From Symsagittifera roscoffensis (taxonomy: Eukaryota; Xenacoelomorpha; Acoela; Convolutidae), in the NCBI RefSeq assembly GCF_963678635.1, contig NC_087070.1, forward strand, positions 37,522,600-37,586,599: a stretch of 64,000 bases of DNA, written 5' to 3'. A model generated the notes under the pieces. The model did not search any database. It worked only from the letters and a program-made list of their open reading frames with translations, and was not told the DNA's origin. The position numbers and the translations under genes are program-made. Below, piece after piece: positions 12,401-53,641 of the stretch (position 1 is the first letter of the stretch; every line of letters starts with the position of its first letter).

Positions 12401-13328
12401 TTTCTGTAGCCGAAATGGGCGAGGCTGTCGTAGCACTGAAGCTCGAGATCCTTCAAACGCGCTATCATTTCCATGGCAGGGGATTGCCGTGACGTAGGAT
12501 CGCACACTGGATCTGATTTTCTCCTCAAAGAACGCCTTACACTACGCTAAGTGCCTTTTGCCTTGTTTCGGACACAATTTCAGTTAGTTACATACTAAAA
12601 ATTTAATTTGCAAGCCCCAAACGTATAGCAAACTATTATGAAACTGTACATTTACAGCTCAGTTCAGCTTGGGAGAAAACCCTAAAACGCTAAATTACAT
12701 CATATAAATTGAGCCCAAAAAAGACCACAACGCTACTACAAAATCCAAAAAAACGATAAACGCAAAATTCATTTCTCAGGTGTAGTTTAGCAATCAAAAT
12801 GTGAAGACCAAAACATAAATAACAAAGTGATGAAAACTTACCATGAGATATTTAAAAAGGGTTCATTTTCACAATAGTAAAAATCTCTTATTTTATGGAA
12901 GAACGAGTCCAAAGAGTCACGTGTAATTGTTCGCGCTTTAAGAAGACTATCTTTATCTAATTGTAAAAACTTATATAAACTGTCATATTTTCCATTTTTT
13001 TTGCTCTGGTAGTTAGCTTATTTCCGCTGCGAAGTTTTTCATAGTATTCTTTGTTTTTTTAGTATCTGCTATTTCCTGTTCACTTATGTATTTTATGAAG
13101 TGTTTTTAATATCACAAGTTTGCCCGGAATATGCTTCAAGCTCTCCCATTTTCTGAATCTGTTTCCAACTCTGCCACTCTAGCCCAGGCTCACTTTCTAT
13201 TACTTGTAATTCATCTCAGGTTCATATCGTAAAAACTAACCCATCTAAAACAATCAAATTCCAGCAAGCTCGTATAAATACAAACAAATCAAACTAAATC
13301 AAATCATTTTCTATTAGTGTCAAACAGT

Positions 13329-13953
13329 TCAATCTTTCAGCCACGATTGAATATAATTCTGCATTTCTTTGTAGTTGTGTCCAACTGTCGGTATGACTTC
13401 TTTCGGTTTCAAAAACTGAACAAACTGCTTCAATTCTTCGAAGCTCGAGTGTTCACTGTAAGGAACCGAATAAATACTAATATTTCCTTGCTCTGACGAC
13501 GGGTGTAAGCTGTCCTCTAAACTAAACCCTTTGCTCTGCGACCATCCCGTAGGTATGAACCCTACCACGTGACTAAATCTACGAGAACCTGTTAATTTCG
13601 TACTGAGGTATCTTAAATTTTGCACTTTAATTTCTTGCATTGGTTTTACTACAATCATCGCTAATTTCGATCGCAACTCAACACGTTGAGAAATTTCAGG
13701 CCAGTCGAAGCAATTCAAAATATCGAATTTCGGTTTATCGACTGAGATTTTTGCATCTAACACTTCGGCAACTTTTAAAAACAATCTCTCTTTACCGATT
13801 GTGTAGGAGCCGAAAACGAACAAAATATTGTTCTTTCCTCTTTTCTCGACCAATGACAGAACCAATTCGGCCACTTTGTTCACAATTTCAACCTGAGAAG
13901 GAAACGCGTAAGTAGGGTTTAAGTAGGTCGTGTCCAGAAACAAAGTCGCCATT
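13329..13953 (-). CDS. DCLRE1A: SNM1A-like exon 2 (beta-CASP half)
   Basis: Encodes LDTTY...FPSQ, FGSYTIGKERLFL, the PTGW motif, ISIYSVPYSEHSS and the C-terminus ending QSWLKD. The upstream in-frame stop before 13979 means the exon cannot extend far. The acceptor at GATAG is chosen because it restores both phase and family spacing. Confidence 0.85.
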
Positions 13954-15760
13954 CTATCATGTCCAAAAGCGATGAGCATTTTGAGTTTTACTCATTACAT
14001 CTGAATTTCCGTAACATCTGACAAACGAAAATTTTTCCTATGAAAATATTGTATCCCTCAAAATTTGATTTTCGGTTTCTGTCAATTGCCAACGAGACAA
14101 GAAAGGTCCTTGCATTAGAAAACTCAGCTTGTTTCTGAATAAAGACACGTGCGGCGCAATACAAGCTAATTTATAACAGTTCAATTTGAGAATTCCAGAA
14201 AAAGAGCAGCTATCAGTAACTAAATTTACTGTGCAAAAAAAAAAACATTGTAAAATTTTATAGTAACCTTGACCATCTCCTAGGGTTGAGTTGTTTGTCA
14301 AATTTTAGGGGCCATCAGCCAAAAATTTCATAGGGTAGCAATGAGTATTATACTAAAGCCTTTTCAAAATTATTTGGATTCAAAAAAGATCTCAAAAGTG
14401 CCGAAAAAAGCTGGTGTAACTTTTTTGTCATTTGACTCATTTTTCAGCTATGGAAACAGATGAGAACAGTGGAAGTCACAGCTAGACTGATATCACAATT
14501 GAGTTCAACTTTCAGTCTCTCAGTGCTTCTTTTTAGAGCTGATTTTCAATCCCCTTCAACAAAAATGTAAATAGTCGTCAATCAACAATAAAAATTTTTA
14601 AGAAATACTATTTTTCTCAATTTCTTTCTATGTCAATTTTTTATGGTCGGAACATTCTGCGCATAATTGTACAGTATCCGGATATTCATGTTTTAAAAAA
14701 AATTACCAGCTTTTTTAATAAAAAAAAACGCTCATCACCGAGTGCGATACGGCTCCAGATTTGTCCACAGCTCGGAGCAACTCTCACTCGCTCTGAAATC
14801 TCCAGTGTGCAGGTAAATTACAAAATCACTCAGAATAAACAGAAACATGCAAGATCCAGGACAGTGATTTGCATCTAATAACAAAACCTCAATTCCATTC
14901 ACAGCCGTCAAGGTATTCATCGGCAGAACAACTAATTTATGCTCTGGCAAACCAAGTTTCAGCTTACAAAGTTTGGCTGTTATTTCGTTGCAGTATACTT
15001 TGCCAGTGAAGTTTTTGTTCAGTCCCATGTAATGGTCGTAATGGAAATGCGACAGAAAGTAAGCTGATATTTTGTCGATTCTCCCGTACGAAAAGGCGTC
15101 CACTACAAAATTTGTGTTTGGTATTCGCTTAAAAAACGGACACTTTTTCATTCCGTTTTCAATTCCCGACATATCATTGGAAAATCGGCATTGCTTTACT
15201 TTTTTCGCATGCGAGGCAACCATTGGTTGTGGTTTCAATATTAAGGATTTCGCGTCCCGTTTTTTATTCGCTAAATCTGATTCAGTATTCAGAGTTATTT
15301 CGGTTTTCTTATGACAAGATGGACTATCCGTTCTAATTGAAGCCTCTAGTGTTTTATCCTGACAACCTGATTCAAATTCGGATATTGGCGAGTAACAGAT
15401 TTCATCATCAATATTCAAATCGCAAACCTCATTTTTTTCTAATTTCCGAGCTTTTCCATAAATCAACCTAGCATTCTCAGAGGTGTTTTTAATGTTCGAT
15501 TTACTGGTTGGTTTTTTCTCAATTTTCGTCTTGATTTCATCCTCTTCCTCGTCACTACTCAGACTGACAATTTCTGAAGTCGTTTTAACATGTGTTTTCT
15601 TTATCGCAACAGCTGTGTGAAAACCTTTTATCTTCGTCGTCTTTTCCTTCTGAAACGCACTTCCTCCACCGAAAAAAGCATGGATTGATTTTTGCTTCGG
15701 TTTCTTGGCTGAGCTAGAAATTTTGGCTGGAGTTGAACCCACTGCTTTCCGTTTATTCAT
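13329..15760 (-). CDS. DCLRE1A: SNM1A/DCLRE1A-like 5' exonuclease, DNA crosslink repair
   Basis: CDS is complement(join(13329..13953, 14751..15760)), 544 residues. SNM1 enzymes are nuclear metallo-beta-lactamase/beta-CASP 5'-exonucleases that process interstrand crosslinks. Seen in order: a Lys-rich N-terminus, PIP-box-like QKSIHAFF (23–30), SIM-like EIVSLSSDEEEDE (63–75), a disordered linker, then the nuclease from about CPFFKRIP (207). Catalytic motifs are VDAF, HFHYDH (238–243), DANHCPG (296–302) and HTGDFR (318–323). The beta-CASP part has LDTTY, FGSYTIGKE and PYSEHSS. Similarity is to SNM1A (CPFxKxIPxTxFxVDAF) rather than SNM1B or Artemis. It is about half the human length, and no UBZ finger is visible. 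The join GAGCC|GTATCG to GATAG|AATGG keeps frame and family spacing (WTNLEP–MATLFLDTTY). An alternative donor at 14738 (CG|GTGATG) is also in frame. Confidence 0.9.
13954..14750 (-). other. SNM1A-like intron
   Basis: A 0.8 kb intron. An 87-codon minus-strand ORF at 14038–14301 lies inside it but shows no nuclease-family similarity and is not needed for frame continuity. Its acceptor lacks a strong pyrimidine tract. Confidence 0.6.
14751..15760 (-). CDS. DCLRE1A: SNM1A-like exon 1 (PIP box, SIM, MBL core)
   Basis: 336 codons plus two bases starting at ATG 15760, 16 nt downstream of an acceptor-like GTTTTAG. It carries the PIP-like and SIM-like peptides and MBL motifs 1–4. Reading past the donor runs to a stop within four codons. 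Confidence 0.9.
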
Positions 15761-15776
15761 TGAAAATTCAATTCAT

Positions 15777-16374
15777 CTAAAACTGCCAGGTATTTTTTAA
15801 GACTCAACTAACGTTTGGAGTGCACACCCTGACTTTTTGTTGAGTTTTTCTTAACGCTTAGTTAATACTCCATGTACATTACCACTTTTTCCTGCTCTTC
15901 TCTTTGAAAATTGTTATGTCAGTAAGAAACGAGGCCGAAAAAAGTTAGGGCCCATGTGATCAATTTCTCCCCTTAATAGACCAACTAAACAAACTCCCCC
16001 CTAATTGGCAAATTCAAGCCGTAAGGCCGGCATGTACTATGCTAAAATCTGATTGGCTGAAAAATTATACTTTTAACAAAGTGAAATCTCTCCTTGGTCC
16101 AGTTTGAGATTGTTCACTTGGTCCAACTCTTTTTTTGTTTTTATTTTAAACTAATTTGTTTTTAATAAGTTTCTGTGTTAACTAAGAAGTCAAGTCGAAC
16201 CGCGAAAAATCAAATTTGAGCGTGAAAACTTGTTCACGAAAAAAAAACTTAAATAACCTTTATTTCGTTCAAACACACTTAATAATTCTCATTGTTTCAG
16301 AAACGCTGTCATCAACCGTTTATTTACTGCACTATATTTATTTATAGCATATTGCACGTTCAAGAACAGACCAA
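15777..16374. other. UMPS to SNM1A-like intergenic stretch
   Basis: About 600 bp between two same-strand genes. It holds the UMPS 3' end with AATAAA signals, a CT-rich segment and an AATCTGATTGGCTGAAAA motif like those in MITE-like repeats elsewhere in the window. No ORF of interest. Confidence 0.6.
16337..16342 (-). other. Candidate poly(A) signal of UMPS
   Basis: AATAAA on the minus strand about 33 nt after the UMPS stop. A second AATAAA is at 16319–16324 and a third at 16259–16264. Confidence 0.6.
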
Positions 16375-17811
16375 TCACAAGTCTGCGTATCTTTGGGAGA
16401 AAGACTTCCATGACTTCTCCTGGAACTGCTGAGCTATTCCTATCGGAGTGTCACTTTTCACAATAGCTCTGCCAACAATTATGACGTCAGCTAGCTGTTG
16501 CGTAATCGCCTGCTCAACAGTTACGTAATTCTGATCTCCACCATCGGTCGATTCTTCGAGTGAAACTCCAGGCATGAACTTCAAAAACTGTTCAGTGTCT
16601 GCCGTGAACAAATCCTTCTTGCGGAAAACAAATCCTGAAACCAGATTCGGGATTTGAGCCGACAATTCAATCGTCTTTTTGGTGTAATCATCGGTGATCA
16701 AGTTATTGGATGAGCTCATTTGCGCTACAAAAATCAAACTGGGAACTGCTACTCCTAAACTTGATTTTTCAGCATGTAGAGCTTGAATCATTCCACTACC
16801 AGAAATAGCGTGAGCAGTTACAAAATCAGCCCATCTTGAAATACTAAATGGCCCATTCATCAATTGCAGTTTGAAAGTATTTCCGATATCTGAAAACTTC
16901 CTGTCTTCCATAACCAGAAAATTGTGCTTCTTTGAAAGCTCCAAAATATTCGCGATGAACTTTTCAGCTCCAAAGGTGAATATATCTTCTAATATATCGA
17001 CATGAGTCTTAACTGCACAAATAAAAGGTCCAACTTGATCAATCATTCTCAACACATTTTCGCAAGATGTCAAATCGGCCGATAAACAAAGATTAGTTTT
17101 CTTCTCAACTATAATCTGCAATAACTTTTTGTTATGATCACATTTGAAACCTTCAATTCGCTTGGCTAGAAGATCCGCTACTTTTTCATTTTCAATGCTA
17201 ACCACTTTTTTCAACGACACGAAATCTTGCAAAATTTTTAATTGTTCAGTTGGTAACTTAAAAGTTGAACTTGAACTCACGTAATCGACTATATCTTCCA
17301 TGGTAATTAGAGATATAACTCTAATTCCAGTTTTCGCTAAAGTTTCCGTAGCTCCTTGCTGTCTATCGATAAACACGATAGCATCTTTTACAACTAAACC
17401 TTCCGACCTCAAAACTTCCGCAGTTTCAGCTACAGATGACCCTGTAGTCACTACATCTTCAACGATCAGACATTCCTCGCCTGGTTTAAAAATGCCTTCA
17501 AGAAGTTTCTTCGTACCGTAGTTTTTAGCCTCCTTTCGGCGTAAAACCATCGGAATCGAGTGTTTGATTGAATAATGCGTTGCTATCGGCAAAGCCGTAT
17601 AGGGAACTCCACAGATCCGTTCACCATACTTACCGTCAAAGATTTTTTCATATTTGGCGAAAAGAGAGTCCGAGATCTCAGTCATGAAGTGCGGATAACT
17701 TATAAGTACTCGCAGATCACAATACAAGGGTGACTTTTGCCCACTTTTTAGAGTAAAGTCGCCAAATTTCAAACATCCAATATTTATCAGTTCTTCAATC
17801 AAATGCTTCAT
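16375..17811 (-). CDS. UMPS: UMPS, bifunctional uridine 5'-monophosphate synthase
   Basis: 478 codons in one uninterrupted frame, essentially the human length (480). It carries out the last two steps of de novo UMP synthesis in the cytosol: orotate + PRPP to OMP, then decarboxylation to UMP. The N-terminal orotate phosphoribosyltransferase (about 1–205) has the PRPP-binding loop VEDVVTTGSS (117–126) and FTLKSGQKSPLYCDLR. The C-terminal OMP decarboxylase (about 215–478) has LCLSADL, KTHVDIL, the catalytic EDRKFSDIGNT (302–312), SSSNNL.TDDYT and VGRAI. All key residues are present. The start ATG is five bases after an acceptor-like TTTTTTTAG at 17817, so a 5' UTR intron or spliced leader is likely. 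Unlike its neighbours, the coding region has no intron. Confidence 0.97.
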   Translation of the reverse strand: MKHLIEELINIGCLKFGDFTLKSGQKSPLYCDLRVLISYPHFMTEISDSLFAKYEKIFDGKYGERICGVPYTALPIATHYSIKHSIPMVLRRKEAKNYGTKKLLEGIFKPGEECLIVEDVVTTGSSVAETAEVLRSEGLVVKDAIVFIDRQQGATETLAKTGIRVISLITMEDIVDYVSSSSTFKLPTEQLKILQDFVSLKKVVSIENEKVADLLAKRIEGFKCDHNKKLLQIIVEKKTNLCLSADLTSCENVLRMIDQVGPFICAVKTHVDILEDIFTFGAEKFIANILELSKKHNFLVMEDRKFSDIGNTFKLQLMNGPFSISRWADFVTAHAISGSGMIQALHAEKSSLGVAVPSLIFVAQMSSSNNLITDDYTKKTIELSAQIPNLVSGFVFRKKDLFTADTEQFLKFMPGVSLEESTDGGDQNYVTVEQAITQQLADVIIVGRAIVKSDTPIGIAQQFQEKSWKSFSQRYADL

Positions 17812-18003
17812 TTTGTCTAAAAAAAGAACATTAACAAGTTTTTAATTAATGTTGAGAGACAGAAAAGTTAAACTTGTTTGTTACTCAAAAATTAGATTTA
17901 GAGAATTTTCAGCCATGTTTCTAACTGAGAATTCAGAAAAAAGTCAAAAGAAATGAACTGAACGTGAAAAGAAATTGAAAGTCAAACGAATGAGTATTTA
18001 ATC

Positions 18004-18222
18004 AAGAACAAAAAATTTTTCATTAAAACCACAGGACCCAAATAAGTCTTCGATTTGTTCATTGACACCTAAAAAATTGACAGGTAAAACAACAAACGAT
18101 ATCTTATCAATGACAGTATTTCAATGTTTTTTTTTACTGTTATGTCAATTTTTAGGTGTCAATGAACAAAGTGAAGACTTCTTTTTGGGTCCTGTGATTT
18201 TAATGAAAAAATTTTGTTCTTG
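18004..18222. repeat. Long foldback (inverted repeat, ~80-bp arms)
   Basis: The left arm starts AAGAACAAAAAATTTTTCAT and includes CACAGGACCCAAA, AGTCTTC and TTGTTCATTGACACCTAAAA. The right arm is its imperfect reverse complement, ending TTTTGTTCTT. The ~55-bp spacer also contains CAATGACAG/CTGTTATG remnants. Weaker symmetry extends about 35 bp outward on each side (AGTCAAAC.GATGA). Non-coding and MITE-like. Confidence 0.75.
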
Positions 18223-20368
18223 CTCAAATGTTCATCAGTTTGACTTTTGATTTAGTTTTGAAAACTACTTCAAGGTTGTAAATGTCAAGAAACGTAGTGA
18301 TGACACTTATATAGGTCAAGATATTTTTATATAGGTCAAGATATTTTTTTTTTTTGGTCTTAAAATTTGTTTAGGCTCAAAATTGATTTTTCGGGGTTTG
18401 ATTTTAATTCTTTTTAAATTCAGTTCATTTTTTTTGTTAAAAGGGAGGCAAACTCCACGATCGAACAGCGAAAGTGTACATAAAACAAAAAAGGTGAATG
18501 ATGAAAAAGTGTTAATGATAAAACTTGAATTTCTTACGAGATCTTGCAGTTTCAAGAATCATTTAGGATCGACCTTTTTTCATAAGCTAAACTAATTACT
18601 GGAGTATAGGTGATATTTTATATTCCGCTGAGAAATATTACGCGCAATCGACATTCTTTTTCACCAAATGAATTTGGATGGAACAAATTTGAAGCATTTT
18701 TCTAAGTAAAAACAAACACAACTTAAAAAATACAAAAGTTTATTGACACTCAATCACAAGTGTTGCTAGGTTGAGATGGCAAATGGTTAAGTTGGAAGGG
18801 ATTAAGAAGGAAAGGGGTAGAATGTACTGTGATCAACCTTTCTTGGGAGCCATCATTTCCAAATATCTAACCACTAGCATGCATTAGAATGTACCTCCGC
18901 GCTCACGTACTTTCAAATAAGAAGACGTTTTTAAAGATCAATTGATTTGCAAATAATAATTCATCGCAATCACAGTATGTATAAATTTAACAAGAGTAGT
19001 AGCAAAATATATTTTATCTCAGAGAAAATAGAAGAGAAGACAACTCAAACGGAGTCGAAGATGCCAAGGCAGCGAAAGGATATCAAGTACTTTTAAGTAC
19101 ACTTTGAGCAGAAACAGAATTCGTCTTACAAGTTACACTCATCGATTTTTTTTTACTTTTCCTACTTACTTTTCCTAATAACGAATCTCAACCTCAATTT
19201 AGAGATAATCCAATGGTTAAGAAAACTTTTACAATATTCAATTTTTACGTTCTGAATATTTCAAACTCAATGAAGTTGCCGAAAAGAAACAAACAGATAA
19301 TTTTGAAAATGGATATTTTGTGACAAATCGTTATTTGCCGATACCACTTTCATATGTTTCAAATACATGAGTGCAAGCGAGAAAGACGAAACCAGGTTTT
19401 TTTACTGACCGACAGAAATCACTAAGTGGCACTAAATAACATGGTTATCAACATGAAAAGAAACGCTACATATACAGAAGCATATTTATCTGGTAAATGG
19501 AAGGCTATGTATAAAGCGAGGACATAACACTACAGTATTATTTAAAAAAATTAACCTAATTTAGCGACCTTGCCTCACAGAGGCAGACGACACAAATCGA
19601 ACACAATGAATGTGAGCAGAAGAAGCTAAAGTTCAAAAATCTTTACTGAACTCAACAGTTTTTTTTGCTGGTTTTTAGAAATTTACGCCAGAAATGGTGC
19701 TATATACTTCACATTTAGCAATCTGAACTGAACTGTTTTTTCGCGAGCTTTTTTGAAATTAAAGAAAGAAATGGTTCTAAAACTTCACGAATAGTTTTAG
19801 TTTCAGCTCAACTCCGAGATGGAGTATTACCATGTGTGTCGATTAGAATGTCCAGCTTTTAATTAAAAAAATGCATTAATTTCATTTTTCAAAATGGTTT
19901 AAGAAATTGTATGCCTTTAATTGCCATTTTGAAGATGAAAACAATTAAGGAAAAGTTGATCAATTTAGACAAGTGTTCAATTGATTTAGTAAAACAAATA
20001 GTTTGGGAATTCAGTGAGCCTTTATGCCAACTGTTCTTCCGTCCAATTATCCGCTCTGTTAAGTCCAACATTTATTTCTAACAAACACACATGCTAATCG
20101 GTACACTGACAATCAACAATATCCACTTCAACATCTAGATTTTATCTTTAGAAACTGTATGTCTGATTTTCGAATACTATAAATGACGATGGAATGACTC
20201 AACGTTTGAACCGAACAATAATTAATGTAACCGTCTTTTCATATCATCCAGTTTTATGGAACTCCACAGCCAAGGCTGAAACGGAAAAATGAGAACTTCT
20301 AATACCGGCATTTAACTTATAATTCATGCAGCATAAATAAATCAGGAGGTTGACAGCCGGTAACTTAA

Positions 20369-20374
20369 TTTATT
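20369..20374 (-). other. Candidate poly(A) signal of YAP
   Basis: AATAAA on the minus strand 65 nt after the YAP stop at 20439. Confidence 0.55.
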
Positions 20375-20438
20375 CATAATCGTAGCAGCCAATGAGCACC
20401 GGTATAGTACAAGCAGCACTGTCTTTTGGAGCAGCAGT

Positions 20439-52561
<32,123 letters not shown>

Positions 52562-52571
52562 CGGGAAGATA

Positions 52572-52658
52572 TCACAAGTAGATATCGCACACAGAACAAC
52601 CTCTATTTTTTGGTGTTACATCACACATGATACTGACTAACACGGGACGTGTACGCAT
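52572..52658 (-). other. Upstream ORF in the YAP leader
   Basis: A 28-codon uORF (MRTRPVLVSIMCDVTPK…) ending 10 nt before the YAP ATG, out of frame. A minimal ATG-TAA pair also lies in this leader. Whether these are transcribed depends on the true 5' end. Confidence 0.35.
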
Positions 52659-52666
52659 AAACAACT

Positions 52667-53569
52667 CTGAAAAAAATTGAAAAGTGACTTAATTTATAAT
52701 CATCCTTACATTTTTTTTTGCTTCTTTATGAATTTTGTGTAGTTTTCGCTTTGAGGAACATTTAAAATGTTACTGAATAATCTCGATGAATTTCTTTCAT
52801 TGATTGCACTTTCAGAAACTCTAGTCTCCTTAACCAGCAGGGACTTAAACTCCTTCACTTATTAATTTCTCCTATCAAAAATGAAACAGATTAGACTAAA
52901 ACAAAGTTCAATTCGTGACAAGTTAAAATATGAGCTTGTCTAAATCTGATTTCGAAGAGCTTCATATTACATGGTAATCACATTATAACAATGCTAAAAA
53001 ATACGAAACTCTTCTTCCTACTAAACAGATGATTATTCCAATCTTTCACAATCTACAAATGTAGAAAATTAAGTAAGAGATATGAGAATTTTTCAAAGAC
53101 ATAATTTATGATTTTTAAGGCTTCTTAATTTTTAGCATTGTGACTCATCTAATGTGGAACTAGGACACCCAATCAAGATCAAACTCGCTCCAAGTTCAAT
53201 TAAAATCCACGAAACAAATAATTCATCGCCCGAATGAAATTTACATCTTTAATCTTTCCCATACTGCAGATATCATGAGAAAAAGATTGTTTTATTCTGG
53301 TCAGGATGCATCGCGATTGCCGAAGCTTCAAGTTGCCAATTAAAAAAAACTCATTTTTTTTTCAATTTTCACCAAAAACTGAAAGCATAAAACTGCTGTA
53401 ATAACTGCTGTTATAATTTAGTTATACCATTAACAAATTTTTGCAAAATTTCATAATGAATCGCATGGATTCTAGGATAAATTTAAACTTTTGAAACACG
53501 ACTAAGATATCTTCGGCAAACCGAGCTTTTCTACCATTGCACAGTGCAGCTGATTCGCTTTGGTTCTCT
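52667..53569. other. CNOT7/8 3' UTR and CNOT–YAP intergenic region
   Basis: About 0.9 kb between the CNOT7/8 stop and the YAP leader acceptor, same strand. It holds the candidate CNOT poly(A) signal at 53291–53296 and no other feature. Confidence 0.6.
53291..53296 (-). other. Candidate poly(A) signal of CNOT7/8
   Basis: AATAAA on the minus strand, 274 nt after the CNOT7/8 stop; the first such hexamer downstream. Confidence 0.5.
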
Positions 53570-53641
53570 TCACTTGTTGGCTCCGAGGCCGAACAGCTGT
53601 CCAGCATACTGGTCATCGTCCAAATGGTCCTCGAAGTAAAC
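53570..53641 (-). CDS. CNOT7: CNOT7/8 last exon
   Basis: Acceptor GTTAAAG|GTTTAC. Encodes VYFEDHLDDDQYAGQLFGLG, then ANK and TGA at 53570–53572. Confidence 0.93.
   Translation of the reverse strand, partial: VYFEDHLDDDQYAGQLFGLGANK

Larger units (their letters stand above)
7718..13328. other. Intergenic, between SNM1A-like gene and ARL2BP
   Basis: 5.6 kb without a recognisable gene. Contents are a 3-unit tandem repeat (8250–8590), a tRNA-derived SINE head (9478–9556), a poly-C run (~9628), a TIR/tRNA-like element (9721–10228), a two-unit AT-rich tandem repeat (11981–12180) and a dispersed repeat (12236–12400) related to 32003–32167. The 3' UTR of the SNM1A-like gene must lie at the high end. 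Confidence 0.6.
17819..20438. other. YAP 3' UTR and YAP–UMPS intergenic region
   Basis: Contains the YAP poly(A) signal near 20369, a large foldback (18004–18222), a duplicated TATATAGGTCAAGATATTTT near 18312–18348 and otherwise AT-rich DNA. The 60–79 codon ORFs here lie in repeats or have no recognisable similarity. Confidence 0.6.

Noticed and set aside
14038..14301. 87-codon minus-strand ORF as a possible extra SNM1A exon
   Set aside because: The direct join of flanking exons already restores the family spacing (…NLEP–MATLFLDTTY), and the ORF has no nuclease-like sequence.
18062..18250. 62-codon plus-strand ORF
   Set aside because: Lies in one arm and spacer of the foldback; no protein-like composition.
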